From: Legionellaceae bacterium UBA6148 | GTDB taxonomy: Bacteria; Pseudomonadota; Gammaproteobacteria; Legionellales; Legionellaceae | NCBI GenBank assembly: GCA_002423125.1 | Contig: DIUW01000019.1 | Location: 28,362-92,361, forward strand | DNA length: 64,000 nucleotides | Direction of reading: 5' to 3' | Notes under the pieces: generated by a model | Databases searched by the model: none | The model's input: only the letters and a program-made list of their open reading frames with translations | Told to the model about the DNA's origin: nothing | Translations under genes and position numbers: made by a program | In this document: piece by piece, positions 17,428 through 25,213 of the stretch | How the letters are laid out: every line of letters starts with the position of its first letter | Numbering within the stretch: position 1 is the first letter of the stretch

Positions 17428-18912
17428 ATGAAAGCAGCATCATTTATTATTCGTATTTTAAGCGGCATCCTGGTCTTATGCTTGGCTACTGGGGCTGTGG
17501 CAGCGAGGGACCCTCTGTGGACCTTTACCCCACTCACTGCAACGACATTTTCTGTCCCGTCAAATGATACGGCCATTGTGCAATACACTGTGAAGAATAC
17601 ATCCAGCACCAGAACACGCACGTTGATAATGCAACCGATTCAAGGGATTACGCAACTCACAGCGGGGGTTGGTCTTTGTGGCAATCCCTTTGTATTGACC
17701 CCAAAAGCATCGTGCACGCTTTCTTTGCAGGTCAATGGGAGTCAATTAACCCAATCCATTTTAAATGGCCCGATTGTTTCTACGCAAGGCTCACCACTAC
17801 AATCGTATCGTCCTGCTGCAAGCGATATTCTTCACATCACGCAAGCCTCACCGATTGAGAGCGCAACGATTACTGTCAGCGGCTCTCCATTAACGCTAAC
17901 CACCAACGGACCGACCGGAACATTGACCATTAACAATACGTCTTTAACTGTAGCTGCAACGAATATTCAGTCTAATTTCACGGGCACCGTATTGGATGGC
18001 TATGTGACTGAAACGGGAAATACGTGCGCGAATGTGGCACCACAAACTAGTTGTACATTAACGTATACTCCTGGAAGCACGGTGGTACCTCAAACGAATT
18101 TTCCCATACAAGGGACGAATACCAATGCGGTGACTGCCGCAATTCAGGTTGATTCAGGCATGACGCTGACGAATGTTAACCCTTCTTCCGGCGCTGCTGC
18201 TGGGGGCACTGGCGTCACCTTAACCGGTACCGGATTCACAGGGGCCACAAGCATTACTTTTGGCGGAGTGGCGGCCACCAGCGTGAACGTTGTGAACTCA
18301 ACAACAGCGACCGCCGTAACACCAGCTCATGCAACCGGGGCGGTGGAGGTAGTCATTATAACCCGAAGTGGTAGCGCAATAATGACCAATGGTTATACTT
18401 ATTCGATCACCGCGGTTGGACAGCCGGCATATGGCGGAACGATTGCTTGTCTGAATAGTGGCAATAATTTAATTGCTGCTATCGCGGATAACAGCACCGG
18501 CATCGAATGGGGCGGCTTTGGTACATCGACGAGCGCCACAAGTCCGACCAATGGCGCCACCAAAACCGCCGCAATCGTGTCTACTCTAGGCGTCGGAGGC
18601 ACTCCTTATGCGGCGCAACTTTGCGCCAATTATGAAGTCGACTCACAAGGAAATACCCCTTGCCAGTCCGGAAACACATGCTACAACGACTGGTTTTTGC
18701 CGGCAGGAAATAACACAGGCGCTTCGGGCCAATTAAATTGCCTTTTTGGCAATCGAGGTGCTATTGGTGGTTTCGCCAGCGCCATCTACTGGAGTTCTAC
18801 CGAGATCAGTGCGATCGACGCGTGGAACCAGAATTTCAGTGGCGCCGGCCAGCTCGTCGGCAGCAAGGGCCTCTCAGTTCGAGTTAGGTGTGTTCGGGGC
18901 TTTATCCCTTAA
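17428..18912 (+). CDS. Exported IPT/TIG and DUF1566 (Lcl-type) surface protein
   Basis: 494 residues. A signal peptide (1-26, ending AVAA) leads into Thr/Ser-rich beta-sandwich-like repeats with paired cysteines. An IPT/TIG domain follows at about 248-330 (LTNVNPSSGAAAGGTGVTLTGTGFTGATSITFGG), then a C-terminal DUF1566 domain (about 335-494) containing TGIEWGGFG, YNDWFLPAGNN, AIYWSSTE and the terminal RVRCVRGF. DUF1566 adopts a C-type-lectin-like fold in related proteins. The last 60 coding bases before the stop region (18841-18900) contain only 7 A and 41 G/C, unlike the gene's start. Likely a binding or adhesion protein; possible retroelement diversification is discussed in findings. Confidence 0.7.
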   Translation: MKAASFIIRILSGILVLCLATGAVAARDPLWTFTPLTATTFSVPSNDTAIVQYTVKNTSSTRTRTLIMQPIQGITQLTAGVGLCGNPFVLTPKASCTLSLQVNGSQLTQSILNGPIVSTQGSPLQSYRPAASDILHITQASPIESATITVSGSPLTLTTNGPTGTLTINNTSLTVAATNIQSNFTGTVLDGYVTETGNTCANVAPQTSCTLTYTPGSTVVPQTNFPIQGTNTNAVTAAIQVDSGMTLTNVNPSSGAAAGGTGVTLTGTGFTGATSITFGGVAATSVNVVNSTTATAVTPAHATGAVEVVIITRSGSAIMTNGYTYSITAVGQPAYGGTIACLNSGNNLIAAIADNSTGIEWGGFGTSTSATSPTNGATKTAAIVSTLGVGGTPYAAQLCANYEVDSQGNTPCQSGNTCYNDWFLPAGNNTGASGQLNCLFGNRGAIGGFASAIYWSSTEISAIDAWNQNFSGAGQLVGSKGLSVRVRCVRGFIP

Positions 18913-18947
18913 ACACTTTATCCATTGAAACGCCAGAAAATAACGAG

Positions 18948-18976
18948 TTGACAAGGTGTGATCTAATTTGTTATTT
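18948..18976 (+). promoter_or_regulatory. Possible sigma-70 promoter downstream of the DUF1566 gene
   Basis: A consensus TTGACA -35 box at 18948-18953 is followed about 15-17 bases later by TGTTAT/TTATTT as a weak -10. It could drive the small ORF at 19059 or the carrier gene at 19292. The -10 is poor, so this is tentative. Confidence 0.3.
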
Positions 18977-19058
18977 TTTATGGTGCGTATTTTGAGTAAA
19001 TGCTCGCGTATCCTGCCACAATCACCGGGGCACGTTAAACAATTAATGAAAGAGATAT

Positions 19059-19190
19059 ATGAAAAATTGTAGCCAACAAAAAAGTGAATTCTCCTTAGCA
19101 GATACTTCTGCAAGGGCTTTGCTTGGCTGTAATTTAGCGGTTGTCGTCGCCTTCCTAGCCATTCTCATTATCCATCCCTCTTCACCCTAG
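19059..19190 (+). CDS. Possible 43-residue single-TM small protein
   Basis: ATG 19059 to TAG 19190 encodes a hydrophilic 20-residue N-terminus with one Cys, then a hydrophobic helix (about 21-39) reading GCNLAVVVAFLAILII and a short tail HPSSP. The upstream Shine-Dalgarno is weak (AGAGA). A consensus -35 box lies about 100 bases upstream. Composition and the single membrane helix suit a real small membrane protein, but conservation is not testable here. Confidence 0.3.
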   Translation: MKNCSQQKSEFSLADTSARALLGCNLAVVVAFLAILIIHPSSP

Positions 19191-19291
19191 AGCAGTCAGT
19201 TTCGATTATTCGCGCTTCTCTAGGGAGAAGCATTTAGAGCGGATAATCAGTGAAAATATGATACAACTGACTAACTTTTTTGGAGGGTATT

Positions 19292-20194
19292 ATGGCTCAA
19301 TCAAAACAAGATCAATCCCCAGCTCATCCTGAACCAATAGAATCTCGTCGTTCGATGCGAGATAAGCCAACTGTGGCTCAAAGTATGGTAATTGGCAGTG
19401 TGGCAGGAGCAATAGAGGTATTTGTTGATCATCCGTTATGGTCTATAAAGACACGCTTACAGCGCGGTGAAGCATTTACGTTCAATCCTTCTTTGTTGTA
19501 TCGCGGAATATTACCCAATGCTGCAAGTATAGCGCCGATTACAGCTCTGCAGGTGGGCTTGAATCAAGGTTTTCAGAATGTCTTTTTTAAAGACGCTACG
19601 GATCTGTCTAATTCTCAGCGTATTACGAGTTCTTTTGTAGCGGGTGTAGGGTCATCGGCTGTAAGCTGTCCGACTGAAATGGTTATGACTCATCAAGGGC
19701 AATCAGGCGCTGGCTTTTACGCATCAGGAAAGCATTTAGTCAAACAAAGTGGCTGGCGTTGTTTGTTTACGGGGTTGCCTGCCACTGCAATGCGAGAAGG
19801 GGTATATACTTCTTGTTTCTTGGTAGGAATGCCGAGATTAAAAGCTAAAATACAACCATACTGCACAAATGATTGTGTTGCCTCCTTTGCCGCTGGTATT
19901 GGTTCTGGAGTCGGTGCGGCGCTAGCCTCACAAGGAGTGGATACATTAAAGACAATTCAGCAAACAACTAATTTATCACACTCTGTTGGCTTGAAGGAAG
20001 CGACTAAAAAACTATACTCAACAGAAGGGATCTATGGTTTTTTTAAAGGAGGAATACCTCGTGGAGCGCGAGTAGTATCAGCGATAACGATTATCGGATT
20101 CGTGAGCGAAAAAATGGATGGCATGTTTCGGCAATGCAATTCAGAGGATGATTTATCCGTAGAAAAAACGGGGAAAACTCCAGCTGGGTTCTAA
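19292..20194 (+). CDS. Mitochondrial carrier family (SLC25-like) protein, candidate effector
   Basis: 300 residues from ATG 19292 (GGAGGG six bases upstream; the TTG at 19280 is disfavoured). Three tandem repeats carry degenerate mitochondrial carrier signatures: HPLWSIKTRLQ near 47, PTEMVMTHQ near 127 and QGVDTLKTIQQ near 214. Each is followed by the second-half motif of the repeat (YRGILPNAAS; GWRCLFTGLPATAMREG; GIYGFFKGGIPRGARV). Six TM helices are expected. The family belongs to eukaryotic mitochondria; in Legionella pneumophila the Dot/Icm effector LncP is a member that reaches host mitochondria. An acidic C-terminal stretch (NSEDDLSVEKT) would suit a Dot/Icm signal. Substrate unknown. 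It is flanked on its 3' side by two repeat elements. Confidence 0.85.
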   Translation: MAQSKQDQSPAHPEPIESRRSMRDKPTVAQSMVIGSVAGAIEVFVDHPLWSIKTRLQRGEAFTFNPSLLYRGILPNAASIAPITALQVGLNQGFQNVFFKDATDLSNSQRITSSFVAGVGSSAVSCPTEMVMTHQGQSGAGFYASGKHLVKQSGWRCLFTGLPATAMREGVYTSCFLVGMPRLKAKIQPYCTNDCVASFAAGIGSGVGAALASQGVDTLKTIQQTTNLSHSVGLKEATKKLYSTEGIYGFFKGGIPRGARVVSAITIIGFVSEKMDGMFRQCNSEDDLSVEKTGKTPAGF

Positions 20195-20209
20195 TTTTAT
20201 AGAAAGCAG

Positions 20210-20314
20210 CTCAGGTACGTCGGTACCCCGCAACATCAAATAACGTATTCAAAATCCCCTCATCCGCCCTACGGGCACCTTCTCCCCATGTCTGGGGGGA
20301 AGGGAAAATTGAAG
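20210..20314. repeat. 105-bp dispersed repeat, copy 1
   Basis: This 105-base unit (starts CTCAGGTACG, contains CTACGGGCACCTTCTCCCC) recurs inverted at 32666-32770 with about four mismatches. The core CCTCATCCGCCCTACGGGCA resembles palindromic intergenic repeats found in many proteobacteria. It abuts the MITE copy at 20317. Confidence 0.75.
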
Positions 20315-20316
20315 TA

Positions 20317-20479
20317 TATACCCATCGGAAATGAAGATACTGGATTTGGTCTATCGCTTTTTCCGTCCATTGCCTCTAAAAAGATTTGCAATAGGGCTGG
20401 CTATTACGCATCTTTTTAGAGGCAATGGACAAAAAAATCGAGTCGCCCAAAAACCAGTATCTTCACTTCCAATGGGTAT
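20317..20479. mobile_element. 163-bp MITE, copy A
   Basis: The termini TATACCCATCGGAAATGAAG.. and ..CTTCACTTCCAATGGGTAT are inverted repeats of about 27 bases with two mismatches. The interior has a perfect 21-bp stem (GTCCATTGCCTC.. with ..GAGGCAATGGAC). A second full copy lies at 46641-46804. It carries no gene, so movement would need a transposase in trans. It fills the gap between the carrier gene and the MNT gene together with the 105-bp repeat. Confidence 0.8.
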
Positions 20480-20593
20480 CTTTGGAGGTTGGTGCAAAAT
20501 GTTAAATTAAATTTTGGTATCTTGTCACAATCGCCGGGTAACATTGTCTTTTTGAAACCGTTGTCAGCCACACGCCTACTTTCGTGCAAAATT

Positions 20594-20905
20594 ATGAAAA
20601 ATCACTTTGGCCTACCACCTGGAACGATAGCACAAATTAAATTATGCTTCATATGCTACTCAGATATACAATGGGTAAAAATTTATGGCTCTCGAGCGAT
20701 GGGAACGTATGAACCAGGAAGCGATATTGATTTAGCATTTTCTGCACCCGTCGATCACAGTAATTTCGTTGCAAGCTCTCTGGAAGAGCTTGCAACGCCC
20801 TATTTATTCGATGTTACTCACTATGAAACAATTCAAAATGAACATTTTAAAAGTCATATCGATAGAGTTGGTCAATTTTTATTTTGTCATTACGACCCAG
20901 ATTGA
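20594..20905 (+). CDS. MNT-type minimal nucleotidyltransferase (orphan)
   Basis: 103 residues from ATG 20594. The frame extends upstream to 20489, but those residues do not look family-like and touch the MITE. The signature GSRAMGTYEPGSDIDLAF contains the GSRA(x)G...GSDxD nucleotidyltransferase motif, with an extra late Asp in YLFDVTHYE. Such MntA-type proteins usually act as antitoxins that modify a HEPN toxin encoded next door. No HEPN partner is visible here, only repeats upstream and a gap then vapC downstream, so it is an orphan and may be a relic. Confidence 0.75.
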   Translation: MKNHFGLPPGTIAQIKLCFICYSDIQWVKIYGSRAMGTYEPGSDIDLAFSAPVDHSNFVASSLEELATPYLFDVTHYETIQNEHFKSHIDRVGQFLFCHYDPD

Positions 20906-21026
20906 TGAACCGCAAAATTAATCATCCTCTGAAAAACTATGAATAGTCGAATAATGATTTTTTGCAACTTCATCCGTTTTGCAGAACGTTGCAACATGCC
21001 TCTTATATATGAAAAAGACAGACATT

Positions 21027-21440
21027 TTATTGAGTCCAGTCCTCTATTTTTAAACCTTCAACTTGAGTAAACGCACGATCATTCGTAATGAGCACTACTC
21101 CCAATGCTAGAGCATGAGCAGCAATCAGCAGATCCAAATTACCCAATATTTTACCCTTTTTTTGCATGTTAGCACGAAGCTCTCCATAACAAGCCGCAAC
21201 CGCACTATCCCAAGGCAAGACATCAACACGAATCAAAAACTCATGAACAACTAAGCTTAGTTGTTTCGCACCCGGTTTTTTTGCTAACCCAAATAATAAC
21301 TCTCCTTCGGTTATCGCTGAAATTCCGAGCTCTGACATAGGGAGAGCAACAACTTTGTTACGGACACTATTTACTCCCTTGATAAAATGACTAACCATAT
21401 TAGTATCTAGCATATACCGATTGATGATTCTGTTAGTCAT
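21027..21440 (-). CDS. vapC: VapC PIN-domain ribonuclease toxin
   Basis: 137 residues from ATG 21440, overlapping the vapB stop by eight bases. The longer frame to 21506 would lie inside vapB. PIN-domain acidic residues are present: YMLDTNMVSHFIK near the N-terminus, EGELLFGL mid-protein, NLDLLIAAHALALGVVLITNDRAF near the C-terminus. VapC toxins cleave RNA, often initiator tRNA, and are neutralised by VapB. Confidence 0.93.
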   Translation of the reverse strand: MTNRIINRYMLDTNMVSHFIKGVNSVRNKVVALPMSELGISAITEGELLFGLAKKPGAKQLSLVVHEFLIRVDVLPWDSAVAACYGELRANMQKKGKILGNLDLLIAAHALALGVVLITNDRAFTQVEGLKIEDWTQ

Positions 21441-21681
21441 TAAATATGTCTCTCTCTTGCGGTAAAGAATCTTCACGTTTAACCATAAAATCGATAGGAA
21501 TCTCAACCGTTTTTAAAAGCTCAAAAAAATCATCCCATGTTCCTGGTTTGCGTGACAAAATCACATCTCCTGTCTTTGGATCTTTTCTTATAAAGACTTC
21601 ATTGCAATTAAAGCGGTAGGCTGCTGGTAAACGCACAGCTTGGCTACGACCGTTTGTGAAAATTTTGGCAGATTGACTCAT
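21433..21681 (-). CDS. vapB: VapB-family antitoxin
   Basis: 82 residues. The N-terminal AbrB/MazE-like swapped-hairpin domain reads AKIFTNGRSQAVRLPAAYRF, which is diagnostic of VapB antitoxins of this type. The C-terminal part (WDDFFELLKTVEIP..) would wrap around VapC. It precedes and overlaps vapC, and AT-rich direct repeats upstream are a likely operator. Confidence 0.93.
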   Translation of the reverse strand: MSQSAKIFTNGRSQAVRLPAAYRFNCNEVFIRKDPKTGDVILSRKPGTWDDFFELLKTVEIPIDFMVKREDSLPQERDIFND

Positions 21682-21696
21682 GACAAATCATCCTAT

Positions 21697-21737
21697 ATAT
21701 GATATATATTTAAGTATATACTAAATATGATATATAT
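21697..21737. promoter_or_regulatory. Probable vapBC operator: direct repeats in an AT-rich promoter
   Basis: The 13-mer ATATGATATATAT occurs at 21697-21709 and again at 21725-21737, spaced 28 bases apart, 16-44 bases upstream of the vapB start. Antitoxin-toxin complexes of this class bind repeated sites in their own promoter, so an operator is likely. The rest of the gap to sdhC shows no gene. Confidence 0.5.
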
Positions 21738-21941
21738 CAAGAAATATACCATCGTAAAAAAACGGTTGTTAGTTTACTTTTGGAGTCTGGACAAGAATAC
21801 ATGCAAAAAGACGCATGCAGCGTTGTCCAGACTCCAATTACTTGGAAAACTTCCTTTTTTAAATAACGTAAACTTTGCGGAAAAAAAACAGAGTGTTATA
21901 CTTTGAGTTGAAATTTGCATCGTATAATCTAAGGATAAAAA

Positions 21942-22319
21942 ATGGCGAATGATAAAAGACCGGTTAATCTTGACTTAAGGAGTCTGAAATACCCTCCTAT
22001 GGCGATTGCCTCAATATTACATCGAATTTCTGGATTGGTTATGTTTCTGTTGTTACCGATTATGCTGTGTTATCTCGGTACATCATTGCATTCTCAAGAA
22101 TCATTTGATGAACTACAGGGACATTTAGCAAGCCCATGGAGCAAGTTGATGTTGTTGGGGTTTGGTGCGGCTTGGGTTTATCATGTGTTGGCAGGTATTC
22201 GTCATATGCTGATGGATATTGGGATTGGTGAGAGTTTGGCCGCTGGTCGTCGAAGTGCGATTGCGGTGATTGGCTTAGCAGTGGTGTTGACACTTTTTCT
22301 AGGAATGTGGATATGGTAA
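21942..22319 (+). CDS. sdhC: Succinate dehydrogenase cytochrome b556 subunit
   Basis: 125 residues with three TM helices. It is the larger membrane anchor of respiratory complex II, which binds heme b and quinone together with SdhD. The N-terminal RPVNLDLRSLKYPPMAIASILHRISG includes the family's conserved SxxHR(I)SG segment, and the later HVLAGIRHMLMD carries the heme-ligand His. It heads an eight-gene TCA block. Its end (MWIW) overlaps sdhD. Confidence 0.95.
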   Translation: MANDKRPVNLDLRSLKYPPMAIASILHRISGLVMFLLLPIMLCYLGTSLHSQESFDELQGHLASPWSKLMLLGFGAAWVYHVLAGIRHMLMDIGIGESLAAGRRSAIAVIGLAVVLTLFLGMWIW

Positions 22320-22660
22320 CCAGTGTAACGAGTTTAACCGGGAATGGTTTAAAAGATTGGTGGATACAGCGTGCTACGGCGGTTTATTTTTTTGCGTACT
22401 CGCTGTTTTTGTTTGGTTTTTTGGTGATGCATCGTTCCTTGGAATTTAATCAATGGCAGGAATTATTTCATTGTAGCGTGTTTAAAATAGCGACCATTTT
22501 GGCGCTGTTTACATTGTGCTTGCATACATGGATCGGTATTTGGACCGTGACTACCGATTATCTTAAATGCACAGTGATTCGGTTCTCACTGCAGTTAGCA
22601 GTCATGCTATTGCTACTGGGTGAGTTTATTTATGGTTTAATGATTGTTTGGGGGCAATAA
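22313..22660 (+). CDS. sdhD: Succinate dehydrogenase hydrophobic membrane anchor subunit
   Basis: 115 residues from ATG 22313; the in-frame GTG at 22307 has poorer spacing from AGGAA at 22301. Three hydrophobic helices and the segment [21 protein letters not shown] match SdhD, with the heme-binding region in [17 protein letters not shown]. It overlaps sdhC by seven bases and is followed two bases later by sdhA. Confidence 0.92.
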   Translation: MVTSVTSLTGNGLKDWWIQRATAVYFFAYSLFLFGFLVMHRSLEFNQWQELFHCSVFKIATILALFTLCLHTWIGIWTVTTDYLKCTVIRFSLQLAVMLLLLGEFIYGLMIVWGQ

Positions 22661-22662
22661 TT

Positions 22663-24432
22663 ATGGCAGTCACACGAAATAAATTTGATGCCGTTATTGT
22701 TGGCGCTGGTGGCGCAGGGATGCGGGCAGCACTTCAGTTGGCGAATTCTGGATTAAAAGTTGCCATGATTTCAAAAGTATTTCCAACGCGCTCGCATACC
22801 GTTTCTGCTCAGGGTGGAATAACGTGCGCACTTGGAAATGCAGAAGACGATGATTGGCGTTGGCACATGTACGATACAGTGAAGGGTGCTGATTATATTG
22901 GCGACCAAGATTGTATTGAATATTTATGTAGAACAGGCCCAGAGGTTGTGTATGAGCTAGAGCATATGGGCTTACCGTTTTCGCGCATGGACAATGGCAA
23001 AATTTATCAACGACCATTCGGCGGACAGTCTAAAAATTATGGTGAAGGCCAAGCTGCGCGTACTTGTGCTGCAGCCGATCGTACCGGACACGCGCTATTG
23101 CATACGTTGTACCAACAAAATCTAAAAGCAAAAACACATATTTTTAGTGAGTGGTTGGCGCTGGACTTTGTTAAAGATGCACATGATCACATTGCCGGAA
23201 TCACCGCGATGTGCATCGAGACCGGTGAAGTTGTGTTCTTCCAATCACGAGTGTGTATTTTGGCCACGGGTGGTGCTGGACGTATTTATCAATCCACTAC
23301 GAATGCACTGATCAATACGGGTGATGGCTTTGGAATGGCGCTGCGCGCGGGTCTACCCCTTCAAGATATGGAAATGTGGCAATTCCACCCGACCGGTATT
23401 GCCGGATCAGGTGTACTCGTCACGGAAGGTTGTCGTGGTGAAGGTGGTTATTTAATTAATAAAGACGGCGAGCGTTTTATGGAACGCTATGCTCCTCATG
23501 TGAAAGACTTAGCTTCTCGTGATGTGGTTGCTCGTGCAATTGCGCTAGAGTTGCGTGCTGGCAAAGGTTTTGACCCGACAGGAGTTGATCACGTTAAATT
23601 AAAAATTGATCATTTGGGTGCGGATTTAATTAATGCGAAATTGCCGGGTATCCGTGAGTTATCGATGAAATTTGGCGGTGTTGATCCTATTTATGAGCCG
23701 ATTCCCGTTGTTCCGACATGTCATTATACCATGGGTGGTATTCCTACCACGATGCATGGGCAAGTGGTGACTAAGCATCAAGGCAAAGAGCAGCTTGTTC
23801 AAGGTTTATATGCGGTTGGTGAGTGTGCGTGTGTCTCGGTGCATGGTGCTAATCGTCTAGGTGGTAATTCACTGCTTGACCTCGTGGTTTTTGGTCGTGC
23901 TGCTGGGTTGCATGTTGAAGAATTATGGCAGTCCGATCAATTGCCTGACATGCTTCACGTGAGTGAAGAGGATGTTGAAGCCTCGCTTACTCGCTACCGG
24001 CGTTGGCAGGATTCTACGGGTGGGGAAAATCCAGCCGTGATTAAAGATGAAATGGAACGTGTCATGCAGGAAGATTTTGGTGTCTTCCGCACAGGCGAAT
24101 TCATGGAGCAAGGATTGAAACGTTTGCATGGACTACGTGAGCGATTGAATCATGCTAATCTCCAGGATAAAAGTAATGTATTCAATACTGACCGAGTCAG
24201 TGTGTTGGAGTTGGATAATTTGATGTTGACAGCTTGTGCTACAGCGACATCCGCAATTGCCCGTACTGAAAGTCGGGGGGCTCACAGCCGTGAAGACTTC
24301 CCTGAGCGTGATGACAAGAAATGGATTAAGCATACGCTGTATTTTGAAAAGGACGATGCAATTGATTATCGACCGGTGAATGTATCGCCGAAAGACGTCA
24401 AGCCTTTTGAGCCTAAAAAACGCGTTTATTGA
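22663..24432 (+). CDS. sdhA: Succinate dehydrogenase flavoprotein subunit
   Basis: 589 residues from ATG 22663 with a G-rich Shine-Dalgarno at 22650-22654. It oxidises succinate to fumarate via covalently bound FAD. The dinucleotide fold [13 protein letters not shown] is near the N-terminus, [10 protein letters not shown] supplies the FAD-linked His, and [30 protein letters not shown] and [18 protein letters not shown] complete the substrate/FAD site. It is the peripheral catalytic subunit, co-encoded with the anchors and the iron-sulfur subunit. Confidence 0.98.
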   Translation: MAVTRNKFDAVIVGAGGAGMRAALQLANSGLKVAMISKVFPTRSHTVSAQGGITCALGNAEDDDWRWHMYDTVKGADYIGDQDCIEYLCRTGPEVVYELEHMGLPFSRMDNGKIYQRPFGGQSKNYGEGQAARTCAAADRTGHALLHTLYQQNLKAKTHIFSEWLALDFVKDAHDHIAGITAMCIETGEVVFFQSRVCILATGGAGRIYQSTTNALINTGDGFGMALRAGLPLQDMEMWQFHPTGIAGSGVLVTEGCRGEGGYLINKDGERFMERYAPHVKDLASRDVVARAIALELRAGKGFDPTGVDHVKLKIDHLGADLINAKLPGIRELSMKFGGVDPIYEPIPVVPTCHYTMGGIPTTMHGQVVTKHQGKEQLVQGLYAVGECACVSVHGANRLGGNSLLDLVVFGRAAGLHVEELWQSDQLPDMLHVSEEDVEASLTRYRRWQDSTGGENPAVIKDEMERVMQEDFGVFRTGEFMEQGLKRLHGLRERLNHANLQDKSNVFNTDRVSVLELDNLMLTACATATSAIARTESRGAHSREDFPERDDKKWIKHTLYFEKDDAIDYRPVNVSPKDVKPFEPKKRVY

Positions 24433-24444
24433 TGAGGACATATC

Positions 24445-25179
24445 ATGGCTGAAAGCAACAAAGAAATGAGACAGGTGACCTTGTCGATTTACCGATATAA
24501 TCCCGAGGTCGATGAAAAACCCTATATGAAAGATTATGAGATTGCTATTCCAGTAAAGAGCGATCCCATGTTGCTGACTTTGCTTGAGCGCTTAAAGGCA
24601 GAGCAAGATCCAACGGTTTCCTATCGACGATCGTGTCGCGAAGGAGTGTGTGGATCGGATGCGATGAATATTAATGGCGCCAACGGGCTTGCATGCATCA
24701 CTACGCTTTCAACGCTAAAGACGAATCACATCATCATTCGACCATTACCAGGGTTTCCCGTTGTACGTGATTTAGTAGTTGATATGACGCAGTTTTATAA
24801 ACAATATGAGCGAGTTGAGCCTTATTTGCAAAATAATGACGTTGCTCCAGCTCGTGAGCGGCTACAATCCCCTGAAGAAAGAGCGAAGCTTGATGGGCTT
24901 TATGAGTGTATTCTATGTGCCTGTTGCACCAGTTCGTGCCCATCGTTTTGGTGGAATCCAGACAAATTTGTGGGGCCCGCTGGTTTACTTCAAGCGCAAC
25001 GATTTTTAGCGGACAGTCGTGATAAAGCAACACCGCATCGATTGGCAAAATTACAAGATCCTTTTAGTGTGTTTCGCTGTCGTACAATCATGAATTGCGC
25101 GAGTGTGTGTCCAAAAGGATTGAACCCAACGAAAGCGATCGGTGATATTCGGCATTTAATGCTACGTGAAGAAACATAG
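24445..25179 (+). CDS. sdhB: Succinate dehydrogenase iron-sulfur subunit
   Basis: 244 residues. It carries electrons from SdhA to the quinone site through three clusters. The ligands visible are SCREGVCGSDAMNINGANGLAC for the 2Fe-2S cluster, CILCACCTSSCPS for the 4Fe-4S cluster and CRTIMNCASVCPKGLNP for the 3Fe-4S cluster. The gene starts 12 bases after sdhA and ends about 35 bases before the sucA start. Confidence 0.98.
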   Translation: MAESNKEMRQVTLSIYRYNPEVDEKPYMKDYEIAIPVKSDPMLLTLLERLKAEQDPTVSYRRSCREGVCGSDAMNINGANGLACITTLSTLKTNHIIIRPLPGFPVVRDLVVDMTQFYKQYERVEPYLQNNDVAPARERLQSPEERAKLDGLYECILCACCTSSCPSFWWNPDKFVGPAGLLQAQRFLADSRDKATPHRLAKLQDPFSVFRCRTIMNCASVCPKGLNPTKAIGDIRHLMLREET

Positions 25180-25213
25180 TCCAATCAGATTAAAATATGT
25201 GGAGAGACAAGTA

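Noticed and set aside
18913..19279. DGR template repeat or reverse transcriptase downstream of the DUF1566 gene
   Set aside because: The gap contains no near-copy of the gene's 3' end and no protein in the window resembles a reverse transcriptase.
20489..20593. Longer start for the MNT nucleotidyltransferase
   Set aside because: The extra residues do not look family-like and begin at the MITE border; ATG 20594 fits the domain.
14702..20594. Second attachment site matching the tRNA-Pro 3' end
   Set aside because: No copy of the T-arm/acceptor sequence was seen by eye downstream; the far boundary of the former element stays unknown.
21908..21928. TTGAAA/TATAAT promoter for sdhC
   Set aside because: The two boxes are only nine bases apart and the implied transcript start would leave almost no leader before the ATG at 21942.
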